A stretch of 64,000 nt of DNA from Fen-1258 sp964449775 (GTDB lineage Bacteria > Bacteroidota > Ignavibacteria > Ignavibacteriales > Melioribacteraceae), in assembly GCA_964449775.1 (NCBI GenBank), contig CAYVBQ010000007.1, positions 1 through 64,000 of the forward strand. Direction: 5' to 3'. The notes below the pieces were generated by a model. It saw only the letters and a list, made by a program, of their open reading frames with translations, was not told the DNA's origin and did not search any database. The translations under genes and the position numbers were made by a program. This document shows positions 52,340 to 59,642 of this stretch, one piece after another; within the stretch, counting starts at the first letter, position 1, and each line of letters begins with the position of its first letter.

Positions 52340-53149
52340 TTACTTTTTAAATAATCTTTTCTGAGTCTTCTTCAATTCATCCTGTAGAAGTTTTACATTA
52401 GGCAAAGTAAGTTTATATTCGGCGGCTAGGACTTTATTAGGCAATCCTTCCAGAGCATATTTAGCAACAGCAGAATCTTTTTCCGCGCAAAGGATTAAAC
52501 CAACAGGCGGGTTTTCATCTTTGTTTATCCAATGTTCTTTTGCATAGTTAAGATAAAGGTGCATTTGACCGGCATCAGCATGAGTGAACTTACCAATTTT
52601 AAGATCGATAACAACAAGACATCTTAACTTGCGGTGAAAAAAGAGAAGATCGACACGGTATCATTCACCGCCGATGTGTAGACGTTTCTGTCTGCCGATA
52701 AAAGCAAAATCGCTTCCAAGTTCGAGAAGAAATTTTTCAAGATGTTTTATTAGAGCTTCTTCAAAATCGCTTTCGGAGTATTCGTCTTTAAGACCAAGGA
52801 ATTCGAGAATAAAAGGATCTTTAATTTCTTCTTCAGGGGTTACAATATCTTGCGGTAAAGGTTTTTCACCTTTCTTAAGCATAGCTGCTTTGTTTTTTGA
52901 AAGAAGAGATCTTTCATAAAACTGAGTTGCAATTTGTCTATCCAATTGGCGAACAGACCAGCCGCTGCGCAGTGTTTCGGATTCATAAAACTTTCTTGCC
53001 TGTTCATCTTTAACTCTACGCACAAGCATTACATAATGAGACCAAGAAAGTGGAAAAGCATCCACAAGTAAATTAAACGGTGTACCATATTTTTCGGCTA
53101 TACGTAAAGACTCGCCGCGGCGAGTCTCTACAAACTGAAATATACGCAT
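52340..53149 (-). pseudogene. YhcG/DUF1016-family PD-(D/E)XK nuclease, broken
   Basis: The frame reads PLSWSHYVMLVRRVKDEQAR and GWSVRQLDRQIATQFYERSL, then DPFILEFLGLKDEYSE and FAFIGRQKRLHIGGE, then TGA at 52661-52663. It continues in the same frame as YRVDLLFFHRKLRCLVVIDL with KIGKFTHADAGQM to 52340. The catalytic D of YRVDLL and D-x-K of VIDLKIGKF lie after the stop. Related proteins usually have a tryptophan there, so TGG to TGA is likely. The first 35 or so codons come from repeat DNA, so the N-terminal domain is also lost. The gene is probably dead. Confidence 0.85.
53082..53138. repeat. REP-like palindrome, copy 2 (inside the YhcG remnant)
   Basis: AGACTCGCCGCGGCGAGTCT at 53108-53127 is a perfect 20-base palindrome. 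It is read in frame as part of the broken nuclease start. The left flank TACCATATTTTTC-GCT also matches the gdhA tail, as in copy 1. Confidence 0.72.
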
Positions 53150-53200
53150 AGTGATTGCCCACTTATGATGTGAGTGCGTACCTATAGAAATAAGTATAGC

Positions 53201-54562
53201 TTATACAATTCCTTGATCTAACATTGCATCGGCTACTTTTACAAATCCGCCTATGTTTGCACCATTAACATAATTTCCCGGAGTACCATATTTTTCCGCT
53301 GTATCAACACATGTTTTGTGAATGCTCTTCATAATTAATTGAAGCCGGTTGTCAACTTCTTCGCGTGTCCAGCTATAGCGCATGCTGTTTTGTGCCATTT
53401 CCAAACCGGAAGTTGAAACGCCGCCGGCGTTTGCAGCTTTACCAGGTCCATAAAGAATTTTTGCCGCAACAAATTGATCAATGGCTTCTATGCTTGATGG
53501 CATATTTGCACCTTCACTTATAACATAAACTCCGTTCTTTAAAAGATTAGCTGCGTCTTTACCATTGACTTCATTTTGTGTAGCTGATGGGAATGCGCAA
53601 TCTGCTTTGTGATTCCACAATGGATTGAATTCTGCGTTTGGATCTAATTTTGTATAAACTGCGCCTTTGAACTTATCTGTGTATTCTTGCATCCTCCCAC
53701 GACGTACATTTTTCAGATCCATAACGAATTTTAGTTTTTCGGTATCGATACCGGCTTCATCATAGATGTAACCATTAGAATCTGATAGTGTGAGAACTTT
53801 GCCTCCAAGTTCCAATATTTTTTCAACAGTATATTGAGCAACATTACCGCTGCCGGAGACTAAACAATTCTTTCCTTCTAAAGTCTGTTTGCGTGTGTTA
53901 AGCATTTCAGCTGCAAAGTAAACTGCGCCATACCCGGTTGCTTCTGGACGAATTAGAGATCCTCCCCAGTTTAATCCTTTTCCTGTAAGGACACCTGTGA
54001 ATTCATTGCGTAATTTTTTGTACTGACCGAACATAAAACCAATCTCGCGTCCGCCTACGCCAATATCTCCTGCTGGAACGTCTGTGTTAGATCCGATGTG
54101 ACGGAATAATTCGCTCATGAAACTTTGGCAGAAGCGCATAACTTCGCCATCACTCTTTCCTTTGGGATCAAAATCAGATCCGCCTTTACCACCGCCCATA
54201 GGAAGTGTGGTCAAGCTATTTTTGAATACTTGTTCGAATGCTAAAAATTTTAAAATACCAAGATTAACCGAAGGGTGAAAACGTAATCCACCTTTGTATG
54301 GACCAATCGCACTATTCATTTCAATTCTGAAACCGCGATTGATCTGAACTTCACCCTGATCGTCAACCCAAGGAACTCTGAACATTATGAGTCGTTCCGG
54401 TTCAATAATTCTTTCAAGAATTTTTTCTTTACGATACTCCGGATGTTTTTCGAGAACTACTGTTAATGAGGATGCAACTTCAAAAACCGCTTGATGAAAT
54501 TCCGGTTCATTTGGATTCTTGGCTTTCACTTGCGCCATAAGATTTTTAACAAATTCTGACAT
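53201..54562 (-). CDS. gdhA: Glutamate dehydrogenase
   Basis: The enzyme interconverts 2-oxoglutarate plus ammonia and glutamate. The 453-residue protein is of the hexameric, E. coli GdhA-like class. It has FRVPWVDDQGEVQINRGFRIEMNSAIGPYKGGLRFHPSVNLG, the catalytic lysine region LPMGGGKGGSDFDPKGKS, PAGDIGVGGREIGFMFGQYK and the nucleotide-binding VSGSGNVAQYTVEKI. NADP use is typical of the class but not proved here. ATG 54562 is a standard start. A fragment of its 3' end is copied at 52104-52243. Confidence 0.97.
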   Translation of the reverse strand: MSEFVKNLMAQVKAKNPNEPEFHQAVFEVASSLTVVLEKHPEYRKEKILERIIEPERLIMFRVPWVDDQGEVQINRGFRIEMNSAIGPYKGGLRFHPSVNLGILKFLAFEQVFKNSLTTLPMGGGKGGSDFDPKGKSDGEVMRFCQSFMSELFRHIGSNTDVPAGDIGVGGREIGFMFGQYKKLRNEFTGVLTGKGLNWGGSLIRPEATGYGAVYFAAEMLNTRKQTLEGKNCLVSGSGNVAQYTVEKILELGGKVLTLSDSNGYIYDEAGIDTEKLKFVMDLKNVRRGRMQEYTDKFKGAVYTKLDPNAEFNPLWNHKADCAFPSATQNEVNGKDAANLLKNGVYVISEGANMPSSIEAIDQFVAAKILYGPGKAANAGGVSTSGLEMAQNSMRYSWTREEVDNRLQLIMKSIHKTCVDTAEKYGTPGNYVNGANIGGFVKVADAMLDQGIV

Positions 54563-54758
54563 AACTGCCTCGATATTGTTTTATGATAAAGTGATTAGAT
54601 AAGTGAGTTGAGTAAGACGAAAAATTTAAATATGAATTACAAATATATTTAATGGAATTCCTGACCGTTGATGAGTGCAAGAGGAATAGGAGAAATTTAT
54701 TTTGGGGATAATTGTTTCTAATTATCATCTAAAGACGAATGACTCTTTTTTCACTTGC

Positions 54759-54787
54759 AAATTATGTGCATTGCGAATCTTGTGCAA
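54759..54787 (-). promoter_or_regulatory. Putative gdhA promoter
   Basis: On the minus strand TTGCAC (54782-54787) and TAATTT (54759-54764) are 17 bases apart. It lies about 195 bases upstream of the gdhA start, so gdhA would have a long leader. No other strong feature is seen in the 54563-54825 gap. Confidence 0.4.
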
Positions 54788-54825
54788 GAGAAAAAATAGG
54801 CTTTTCAATAATTTTTATAAAGAAA

Positions 54826-55599
54826 TTAGAAAATCAGTGTCCATAAGATGTAATCGAGAATCAAAATCATGGCTGAACTGAGAACAAATGAACGGATAGT
54901 TGAAAGTCCTACACCTTCAGCACCGCCTTCCGTTCTAAATCCTATATGACAGCCAAGTAGAGATGTTACTCCTCCGAATAACATCCCTTTAATTAGACCA
55001 AACATAAAATCACTAAATAAAAAATAACGCTGAACGGAGATAAAAAAAACATTGAATGAAACACCAAGGAATAAATTTGAGATAAAATATGCACCAATAA
55101 TTGAGATTACGTCTGCAAAGATTACTAATATCGGCATCATTATTATTGAGGCAATTATCCGGGGGGTTGCAAGATAGGCCACAGGATTAATCCCCATTGT
55201 TTCAAGAGCATCAATCTGCTCAGTAACTTTCATCGAGCCAAGTTCCGCAGCAATTGAAGCACCAACCCGCCCTGCTATTACAATTGCCGTAAGTACAGGT
55301 CCTAACTCAGTAATGATAGATCTGCTTGTTGCACTGCCAAGAAAAGACAAAGGTGCAATCCCTTTCAGTTGATAGGCAGCTTGCCATGCAGCTACAGCCC
55401 CGGTAAATGTTGCAATGATTAAAACCAGTGGTATTGAATTTACACCAATATGTTCCATTTGATAAAAAAAGTTTGCGCGGCTTCTAATAAGGTTTGGAAC
55501 TGATTTTATTACTTCTATCAGGAGCCGAACAACCTGTCCGAATTCCCGGAAAAACTCAAGAGTCCGTTTACCAATTTTCTGTAAGATCAGAGATATCAT
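54826..55599 (-). CDS. mlaE: MlaE-family lipid transport permease
   Basis: MlaE-type permeases carry phospholipids between the two membranes with an MlaF ATPase and an MlaD substrate-binding protein. The 257-residue protein has several membrane spans and the family features GVNSIPLVLIIATFTGAVAAWQAAYQ, ITELGPVLTAIVIAGRVGASIAAELGSMKVTEQIDALETMGINPV and the C-terminal GAEGVGLSTIRSFVLSSAMILILDYIL. No mlaF or mlaD gene is adjacent; the gene diverges from ilvE and is followed by gdhA. Confidence 0.93.
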   Translation of the reverse strand: MISLILQKIGKRTLEFFREFGQVVRLLIEVIKSVPNLIRSRANFFYQMEHIGVNSIPLVLIIATFTGAVAAWQAAYQLKGIAPLSFLGSATSRSIITELGPVLTAIVIAGRVGASIAAELGSMKVTEQIDALETMGINPVAYLATPRIIASIIMMPILVIFADVISIIGAYFISNLFLGVSFNVFFISVQRYFLFSDFMFGLIKGMLFGGVTSLLGCHIGFRTEGGAEGVGLSTIRSFVLSSAMILILDYILWTLIF

Positions 55600-55753
55600 A
55601 AATTATTTTTTTATTCTATTGCAAACTAAGAAAGTTGTTCCACTTTTGAAATAATTATTAAATGATCTCGCAGAATTGTAAAATGATCATCTCGTGAAGT
55701 GAAATAGTCTAAATAGTCGAATAATCCCTTCATTCAGATGCATACTTTATTCA

Positions 55754-55763
55754 ACTTGGTAAC
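55754..55763 (+). promoter_or_regulatory. Candidate antiterminator arm for the ilvE attenuator
   Basis: ACTTGGTAAC here is exactly complementary to GTTACCAAGT at 55903-55912, which forms the top of the terminator hairpin upstream of ilvE. Pairing would compete with the terminator if the transcript starts upstream of here. AACCGG at 55815-55820 can also pair with CCGGTT of the same arm. The surrounding 55600-55826 stretch has no ORF I can support. Confidence 0.4.
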
Positions 55764-55826
55764 TTTCCATAATTTTATCTATTTTTTCATCGTATAAATC
55801 GCAACAAAGAAGAAACCGGTTGTAAA

Positions 55827-55898
55827 ATGAGAAAAAAATTTAATTCAAATAATATTCTCGGTATTCTAATTATCACAATTGAAGTTTGCGTAACATGA
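55827..55898 (+). CDS. Branched-chain-rich leader peptide of ilvE
   Basis: A 23-codon frame reads MRKKFNSNNILGILIITIEV plus CVT, ending in TGA. Nine of the fourteen codons from Ile10 to Thr23 are Ile, Leu or Val. The stop is the first base pair of a rho-independent terminator 60 bases before ilvE. This is the classical layout of ribosome-mediated attenuation, in which shortage of charged branched-chain tRNAs stalls the ribosome and prevents termination. No strong ribosome-binding site is seen, which is common in this phylum. Confidence 0.75.
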   Translation: MRKKFNSNNILGILIITIEVCVT

Positions 55899-55928
55899 CC
55901 CGGTTACCAAGTGATCGGGTTTTTTGTT
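55898..55928 (+). terminator. Attenuator terminator upstream of ilvE
   Basis: ACCCGGTTAC and GTGATCGGGT form a 10-pair stem (two G-U pairs) with a CAA loop, followed by TTTTTGTTTT. It lies between the leader peptide and the ilvE start, where a constitutive terminator would prevent expression, so conditional read-through is expected. Confidence 0.85.
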
Positions 55929-55960
55929 TTAATTAATTCCATTAATTAAAAAAAGTAAGA

Positions 55961-57043
55961 ATGGTGAGTGATATGAATGATTTAAACATTGAAATACTCG
56001 AAAGAGAAAGCAAAGTTGTTATACCAGAAAAATTAGTTTTCGGTAAAATTTATACTGATCACATTTTTGAGATGGACTATGATGAAGATTTGGGTGGCTG
56101 GCATAATCCTACAATTAAAAAATTCGGAAATATTGAATTAAGTCCCGCAGCAATGGTATTTCATTATGGACAATCAATATTCGAAGGACTTAAGGCGTAC
56201 AAACAAGATAACGGAAGAATTGCTCTCTTCCGCCCGGAAAAGAATATTGAGAGATTAAATCGTTCAGCAAAGAGAATGTGCATTCCTGAAGTTGACCCGG
56301 AGTTTGTTCTTCAGGCTCTGTTAGAATTAGTTCGAATTGATAAAGATTGGATTCCAATGCGACCCGGTCATTCTCTTTATATTCGTCCCGTAATGTTTGC
56401 ATCGGAGCCGTTGCTTGGAGTAAGAAGTGCGTATAATTTTAAGCTGATAATCATGCTTAGTCCTGTTGGACCTTATTACCCTGAAGGATTTAAACCTGTA
56501 CCCATTTATGCAACCGATCAATATGCCCGCACAGTTCGGAAAGGAATTGGCGAGGCAAAAACTGCCGGAAATTATGCAGCAAGTCTTATGGGACAGCAAG
56601 TAGCCAAAAAAGAAGGTTACTCGCAAGTTCTATGGCTGGATGCTATCGAACAAAAATATATTGAAGAAGTTGGTGCCATGAATATTTTTGTCCGTTTTAA
56701 GAATGAAGTTACAACTCCTATGCTTACCGGTACTATTCTACCTGGAATAACAAGAATGTCTGTACTTCAGATTTTAAAAGATTGGGGATATAATGTTACC
56801 GAAAGAATGATAAGTCTACAGGAAATTATTGATTCCTATAAAACCGGCAATTTAATAGAAATGTTTGGAACCGGAACTGCGGCAGTAATTTCCTCAGTAA
56901 GTAAATTAAAATATAACGAACATTTACTTCAATTCAGTGAAACTCAAGCCGGTGAACTTGGAACTAAATTATATGAAGAATTAGCCGGCATTTATTACGG
57001 CAGAGTTGAAGACAAGCACAACTGGATGACTTTCATAGACTAA
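55961..57043 (+). CDS. ilvE: Branched-chain amino acid aminotransferase
   Basis: The enzyme transaminates the 2-oxo acids of Leu, Ile and Val with glutamate. The 360-residue protein is a fold-type IV, group II enzyme: AMVFHYGQSIFEGLKAYKQDNGRIALFRPEKNIERLNRSAKRMCIP, YIRPVMFASE and GIGEAKTAGNYAASLMGQQVAKKEG with the PLP-region lysine. EVGAMNIFVRF and MFGTGTAAVISSV also fit. ATG at 55961 or 55973 could be the start. An attenuator precedes it and a terminator follows at 57177. Confidence 0.95.
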   Translation: MVSDMNDLNIEILERESKVVIPEKLVFGKIYTDHIFEMDYDEDLGGWHNPTIKKFGNIELSPAAMVFHYGQSIFEGLKAYKQDNGRIALFRPEKNIERLNRSAKRMCIPEVDPEFVLQALLELVRIDKDWIPMRPGHSLYIRPVMFASEPLLGVRSAYNFKLIIMLSPVGPYYPEGFKPVPIYATDQYARTVRKGIGEAKTAGNYAASLMGQQVAKKEGYSQVLWLDAIEQKYIEEVGAMNIFVRFKNEVTTPMLTGTILPGITRMSVLQILKDWGYNVTERMISLQEIIDSYKTGNLIEMFGTGTAAVISSVSKLKYNEHLLQFSETQAGELGTKLYEELAGIYYGRVEDKHNWMTFID

Positions 57044-57061
57044 TTACGGAGATCTTTTTGA

Positions 57062-57157
57062 TTAAGGGTGGTTCTAAAAACTTCAATATTCTCTGCGGAC
57101 TTTGCGTATTCTCTGCGTTAAATTTTTACAAAAGATAGTTTTTAGAACCCGCCTTAA
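57062..57157. repeat. MITE-like palindromic intergenic element (copy B)
   Basis: Inverted ends TTAAGGGTGGTTCTAAAAACT and AGTTTTTAGAACCCGCCTTAA match in 19 of 21 positions. The ends are 18/21 alike those of the element at 2003-2108, but the core differs and contains CTCTGCGGACTTTGCGTATTCTCTGCG. It starts and ends with TTAA. Confidence 0.75.
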
Positions 57158-57176
57158 GAAATCATTCTATTATATA

Positions 57177-57212
57177 ACGGTCGCAGTGCTACTTACCGCG
57201 ACCGTTTTTTAT
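57177..57212 (+). terminator. Terminator after ilvE
   Basis: ACGGTCGC and GCGACCGT form a perfect 8-pair stem with a 13-base loop, followed by TTTTTT. The 386-base ilvE-lexA gap otherwise holds the MITE-like element, about 160 bases without apparent function, and the lexA promoter. Confidence 0.85.
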
Positions 57213-57375
57213 ATCTCTCCTTTTTAACTTATTTTCAATCCACCCCTAACAAAAAGAAAGATGGCAATACAATTGTAAAATTAAAAAACCTTTTGTGCCA
57301 TGCCGGATCGGACGTACATACTTTTACGCAGAATGTAATTCTGAGCAACAAATATTACAAACCACAAAATTTTCC

Positions 57376-57405
57376 TTGACACAGTGCTCATTCGTTCACT
57401 ATATT
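57376..57405 (+). promoter_or_regulatory. lexA: lexA promoter
   Basis: TTGACA (57376-57381) and TATATT (57400-57405) are 18 bases apart and lie 25-50 bases upstream of the lexA ATG. The -10 element lies within the inverted repeat proposed as the LexA site. Confidence 0.75.
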
Positions 57406-57415
57406 GCAAGTGAAC
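57394..57415. promoter_or_regulatory. Candidate LexA (SOS) operator
   Basis: GTTCAC and GTGAAC form a perfect inverted repeat with a 10-base AT-rich spacer (TATATTGCAA). It overlaps the -10 box of the lexA promoter, the expected place for autorepression. The motif is neither the E. coli (CTGT-N8-ACAG) nor the Bacillus (GAAC-N4-GTTC) SOS box. Confidence 0.65.
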
Positions 57416-57429
57416 AAAGGAGCACTATA

Positions 57430-58065
57430 ATGAAAAATGAACTTACAGACCGTCAGCAAGAAATACTGGATTTCATACAATTATCCGCAAATGAAAACGG
57501 TTATCCACCAACCTACCGCGAGATAGGAAAACATTTCAATATCGTTAGTACATTCGGCGTTAAAAGACATATCGATGCATTGGTTAAAAAGGGATTCCTT
57601 TCCAATGAGAGTAAAACCAGCAGAACTATTGCATTAGTTGAAAATACGCTAAACAGATCAAGACAAGTTCTCGATAATATGTTAGGAGTTCCTATTGTTG
57701 GTCGGGTTGCTGCCGGGCAACCGATACTTGCAGTAGAAAATATTGAAGGAAATATTTTAGTGGATGCAAGTTTATTAAATAAAAGAAATGATTGCTTCGG
57801 TTTGAAAGTCAGTGGCGATAGTATGATCAACGCTGGAATACTTGAAGGCGATTTGGTAATTGTTTCTCCTCAACAAAATGCTGCGAATGGAGATATTGTT
57901 GTTGCGCTTCTTCAGGATGAAGCAACAATGAAACGTTTCTTGGCACGTGATAACAAAATTTATTTGATGCCAGAGAACGAAAAATATAATCCAATCGAAA
58001 TTGAAAATCGGGAAGATTTTTCAATCATCGGTAAAGTAATTGGCGTTTTTAGAACCTACAATTGA
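57430..58065 (+). CDS. lexA: LexA repressor
   Basis: LexA represses SOS genes and cuts itself when RecA filaments form. The 211-residue protein from ATG 57430 (AAAGGAG site) has the winged-helix N-terminus TDRQQEILDFIQLSANENGYPPTYREIGKHFNIVSTFGVKRHIDALVKKG. The cleavage site is AAGQPI, the catalytic serine is in VSGDSMINAGILEGD and the lysine is in DEATMKRFL. An in-frame ATG at 57295 would add 45 unlikely residues and remove the promoter, so it is rejected. Confidence 0.97.
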   Translation: MKNELTDRQQEILDFIQLSANENGYPPTYREIGKHFNIVSTFGVKRHIDALVKKGFLSNESKTSRTIALVENTLNRSRQVLDNMLGVPIVGRVAAGQPILAVENIEGNILVDASLLNKRNDCFGLKVSGDSMINAGILEGDLVIVSPQQNAANGDIVVALLQDEATMKRFLARDNKIYLMPENEKYNPIEIENREDFSIIGKVIGVFRTYN

Positions 58066-58079
58066 TGAACGGAGAAAAA

Positions 58080-58328
58080 ATGAAATCATTATTGTTTACA
58101 TCTGCCATTATCAATAGAAATAGAGTAAAATTTTTATATGGTTCCGAAGAAGTGAATTTGGAACCTTACTATATAACAAGGAATAAAAATGGCAAGAAAG
58201 TTCTTTACGGAAAGTTAAGCAGCACAAATGAAATCAGAATGTTCGAATATGATAAAATGTGCAACATCAAGATTTTTTCATTTGAGAAATTTTCACCGGT
58301 GATTCCAATAATACCAAGATTTAATTAG
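58080..58328 (+). CDS. Small WYL-like protein encoded behind lexA
   Basis: From ATG 58080, after a GGAG site overlapping the end of lexA, this is an 82-residue protein. The pattern AIINRNRVKFLYGSEEVNLEPYYI, then GKKVLYGKLSSTNEIRMFEYDKMCNI and FSPVIPIIP, follows the beta-strand order of WYL domains, which bind ligands or nucleic acids and control DNA damage responses (PafBC). The exact W-Y-L residues are not all present. It is surely co-transcribed with lexA. A start at 58062 or 58065 would overlap the ribosome-binding site. Confidence 0.6.
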   Translation: MKSLLFTSAIINRNRVKFLYGSEEVNLEPYYITRNKNGKKVLYGKLSSTNEIRMFEYDKMCNIKIFSFEKFSPVIPIIPRFN

Positions 58329-58336
58329 GGCAAGAG

Positions 58337-58726
58337 ATGGCACCACGATTAAAAAGAGAACGAGTTGACTATCTGATTGATCATTTATGGCAGCATGGAT
58401 ACTTAACTCTAAGTCGAAAATTTGGTAAGTATCTTCCCGCTCCTCCATTAATGGGCAAATATGAAGTTGATGCGGTTGCAAAGTATAAAAAGAAAATTGC
58501 AATTGGACTTACAGTATCCGAAGAAGAATTGAACGATCATTCATTTCTAAGTAAACTTGATTTTCTTGCTAACTACACCGTTCGATTTCCTCAGAATAGA
58601 ATTACACTTTTTCTTGGAGTTCCAAACAACTCGCTGGTTAAAGCCTCACTTCTCATCTCCTCGCTTGATGAAGAGACACAAAAGCATATCAAAATTATAA
58701 CTTTACCGGATTCATCATCGAAATAA
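58337..58726 (+). CDS. Unknown protein of the lexA operon
   Basis: The 129-residue protein has an N-terminal helix (LKRERVDYLIDHLWQHGYLTLSRKFGKYLP), then GKYEVDAVAKYKKKIAIGLTVSEEELND, recalling the E-V-D strand of PD-(D/E)XK nucleases. The K of the usual ExK motif is not obvious. The rest looks like an alternating alpha/beta domain (ITLFLGVPNNSLVKASLLIS). It begins eight bases after the WYL-like gene with a GGGCAAGAG site. A role in DNA repair is inferred only from its position. Confidence 0.6.
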   Translation: MAPRLKRERVDYLIDHLWQHGYLTLSRKFGKYLPAPPLMGKYEVDAVAKYKKKIAIGLTVSEEELNDHSFLSKLDFLANYTVRFPQNRITLFLGVPNNSLVKASLLISSLDEETQKHIKIITLPDSSSK

Positions 58727-58771
58727 ATTCAACTTTTCCCTTCATTTCAGAATGACGAAAGTTAGTTTACC

Positions 58772-58800
58772 TTGACATTTACACTCATGGGAACTATTTT
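58772..58800 (+). promoter_or_regulatory. Promoter of the uppS-bamA-skp-lpxD operon
   Basis: TTGACA (58772-58777), a 17-base spacer and TATTTT (58795-58800) lie 33 bases upstream of the uppS start. It is the closest match to the consensus in this part of the window. Confidence 0.75.
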
Positions 58801-58832
58801 TTCGAGCCAAAATTTGAGGATGACAAGATAAG

Positions 58833-59642
58833 TTGGCTACAAAACTTAGTGCCGTTGATAAGAAATTGATTGAAGATGTTAAAGCAAAAGGTAATATCCC
58901 TCAGCACATCGCGATAATAATGGATGGAAATGGAAGGTGGGCTAAGAAAAGAAGTTTGCCCCGTGTTGCAGGACATCAACGTGGTGTTGAGTCTGTCCGC
59001 CAGGTTGTACAAACATGCGTTGGGCTCGGTGTAAAAGTTCTAACTCTTTATACATTCTCTACAGAAAATTGGAATCGTCCTAAGGATGAAGTTTCAACAT
59101 TGATGCGATTGTTTGTGAGAAGTTTAAAGAACGAAACTGATGAGTTGAACAGTAATAATATTCGGCTAACAACAATTGGAGATACAACATCTCTCCCGAA
59201 TATTGTGCAAAATGAATTGAAAGCAGCATTAGAGAAAACAGCTCAAAATAGTAAGATGATCTTAAATCTTGCTCTAAGTTACAGCGGAAGATGGGAACTT
59301 GTTGAGGCTGTAAAAGATATAAGCGAGCAGGTAATATCTGGAAAGATTAAACCTAGTGAGATAACTGAAGAAACAATTTCACAAAATCTTTCTACTGCTG
59401 GAATGCTTGAACCGGATTTACTAATAAGAAGCGGCGGAGAATTTAGGATCAGTAACTTTTTACTTTGGCAGATTGCTTATTCTGAAATTTTTATTTCGGA
59501 AGTGTTGTGGCCGGATTTTAGATGCAAGCATTTATTAGATGCAATTAAAGATTTTCAAAAGAGAGAAAGAAGATTTGGTTTGGTTAGCGAACAATTATCG
59601 AGCAAACACACAAAAGAGCATAATGATAAAACACACTCCTAA
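58833..59642 (+). CDS. uppS: Undecaprenyl diphosphate synthase
   Basis: UppS condenses eight isopentenyl units with farnesyl diphosphate to make the C55 lipid carrier for cell wall synthesis. The 269-residue protein has the cis-prenyltransferase signature IAIIMDGNGRWAKKRSLPRVAGHQRGVESV with the catalytic Asp near residue 30. It ends with the LLIRSGGEFRISNFLLWQIAYSEIFI motif. The start is TTG at 58833; the next methionine (in MDGNGRW) is inside the active site. The end overlaps bamA. Confidence 0.95.
   Translation: MATKLSAVDKKLIEDVKAKGNIPQHIAIIMDGNGRWAKKRSLPRVAGHQRGVESVRQVVQTCVGLGVKVLTLYTFSTENWNRPKDEVSTLMRLFVRSLKNETDELNSNNIRLTTIGDTTSLPNIVQNELKAALEKTAQNSKMILNLALSYSGRWELVEAVKDISEQVISGKIKPSEITEETISQNLSTAGMLEPDLLIRSGGEFRISNFLLWQIAYSEIFISEVLWPDFRCKHLLDAIKDFQKRERRFGLVSEQLSSKHTKEHNDKTHS

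Noticed and set aside
52340..53149. TGA read as tryptophan (alternative genetic code)
   Set aside because: TGA is a normal stop in many intact genes here (for example rplO, nuoG, deoB, lexA) and Trp is coded TGG with a CCA-anticodon tRNA. The TAG in the DUF5615 gene also argues for plain nonsense mutations.
57295..57429. N-terminal extension of LexA from the upstream ATG
   Set aside because: The extra residues have no family match, and the region contains the promoter, the operator-like repeat and the AAAGGAG site for the ATG at 57430.
59539..59622. Longer BamA starting inside uppS
   Set aside because: The extra 28 residues would place a charged segment before the signal peptide; ATG 59623 gives a normal secretory N-terminus.
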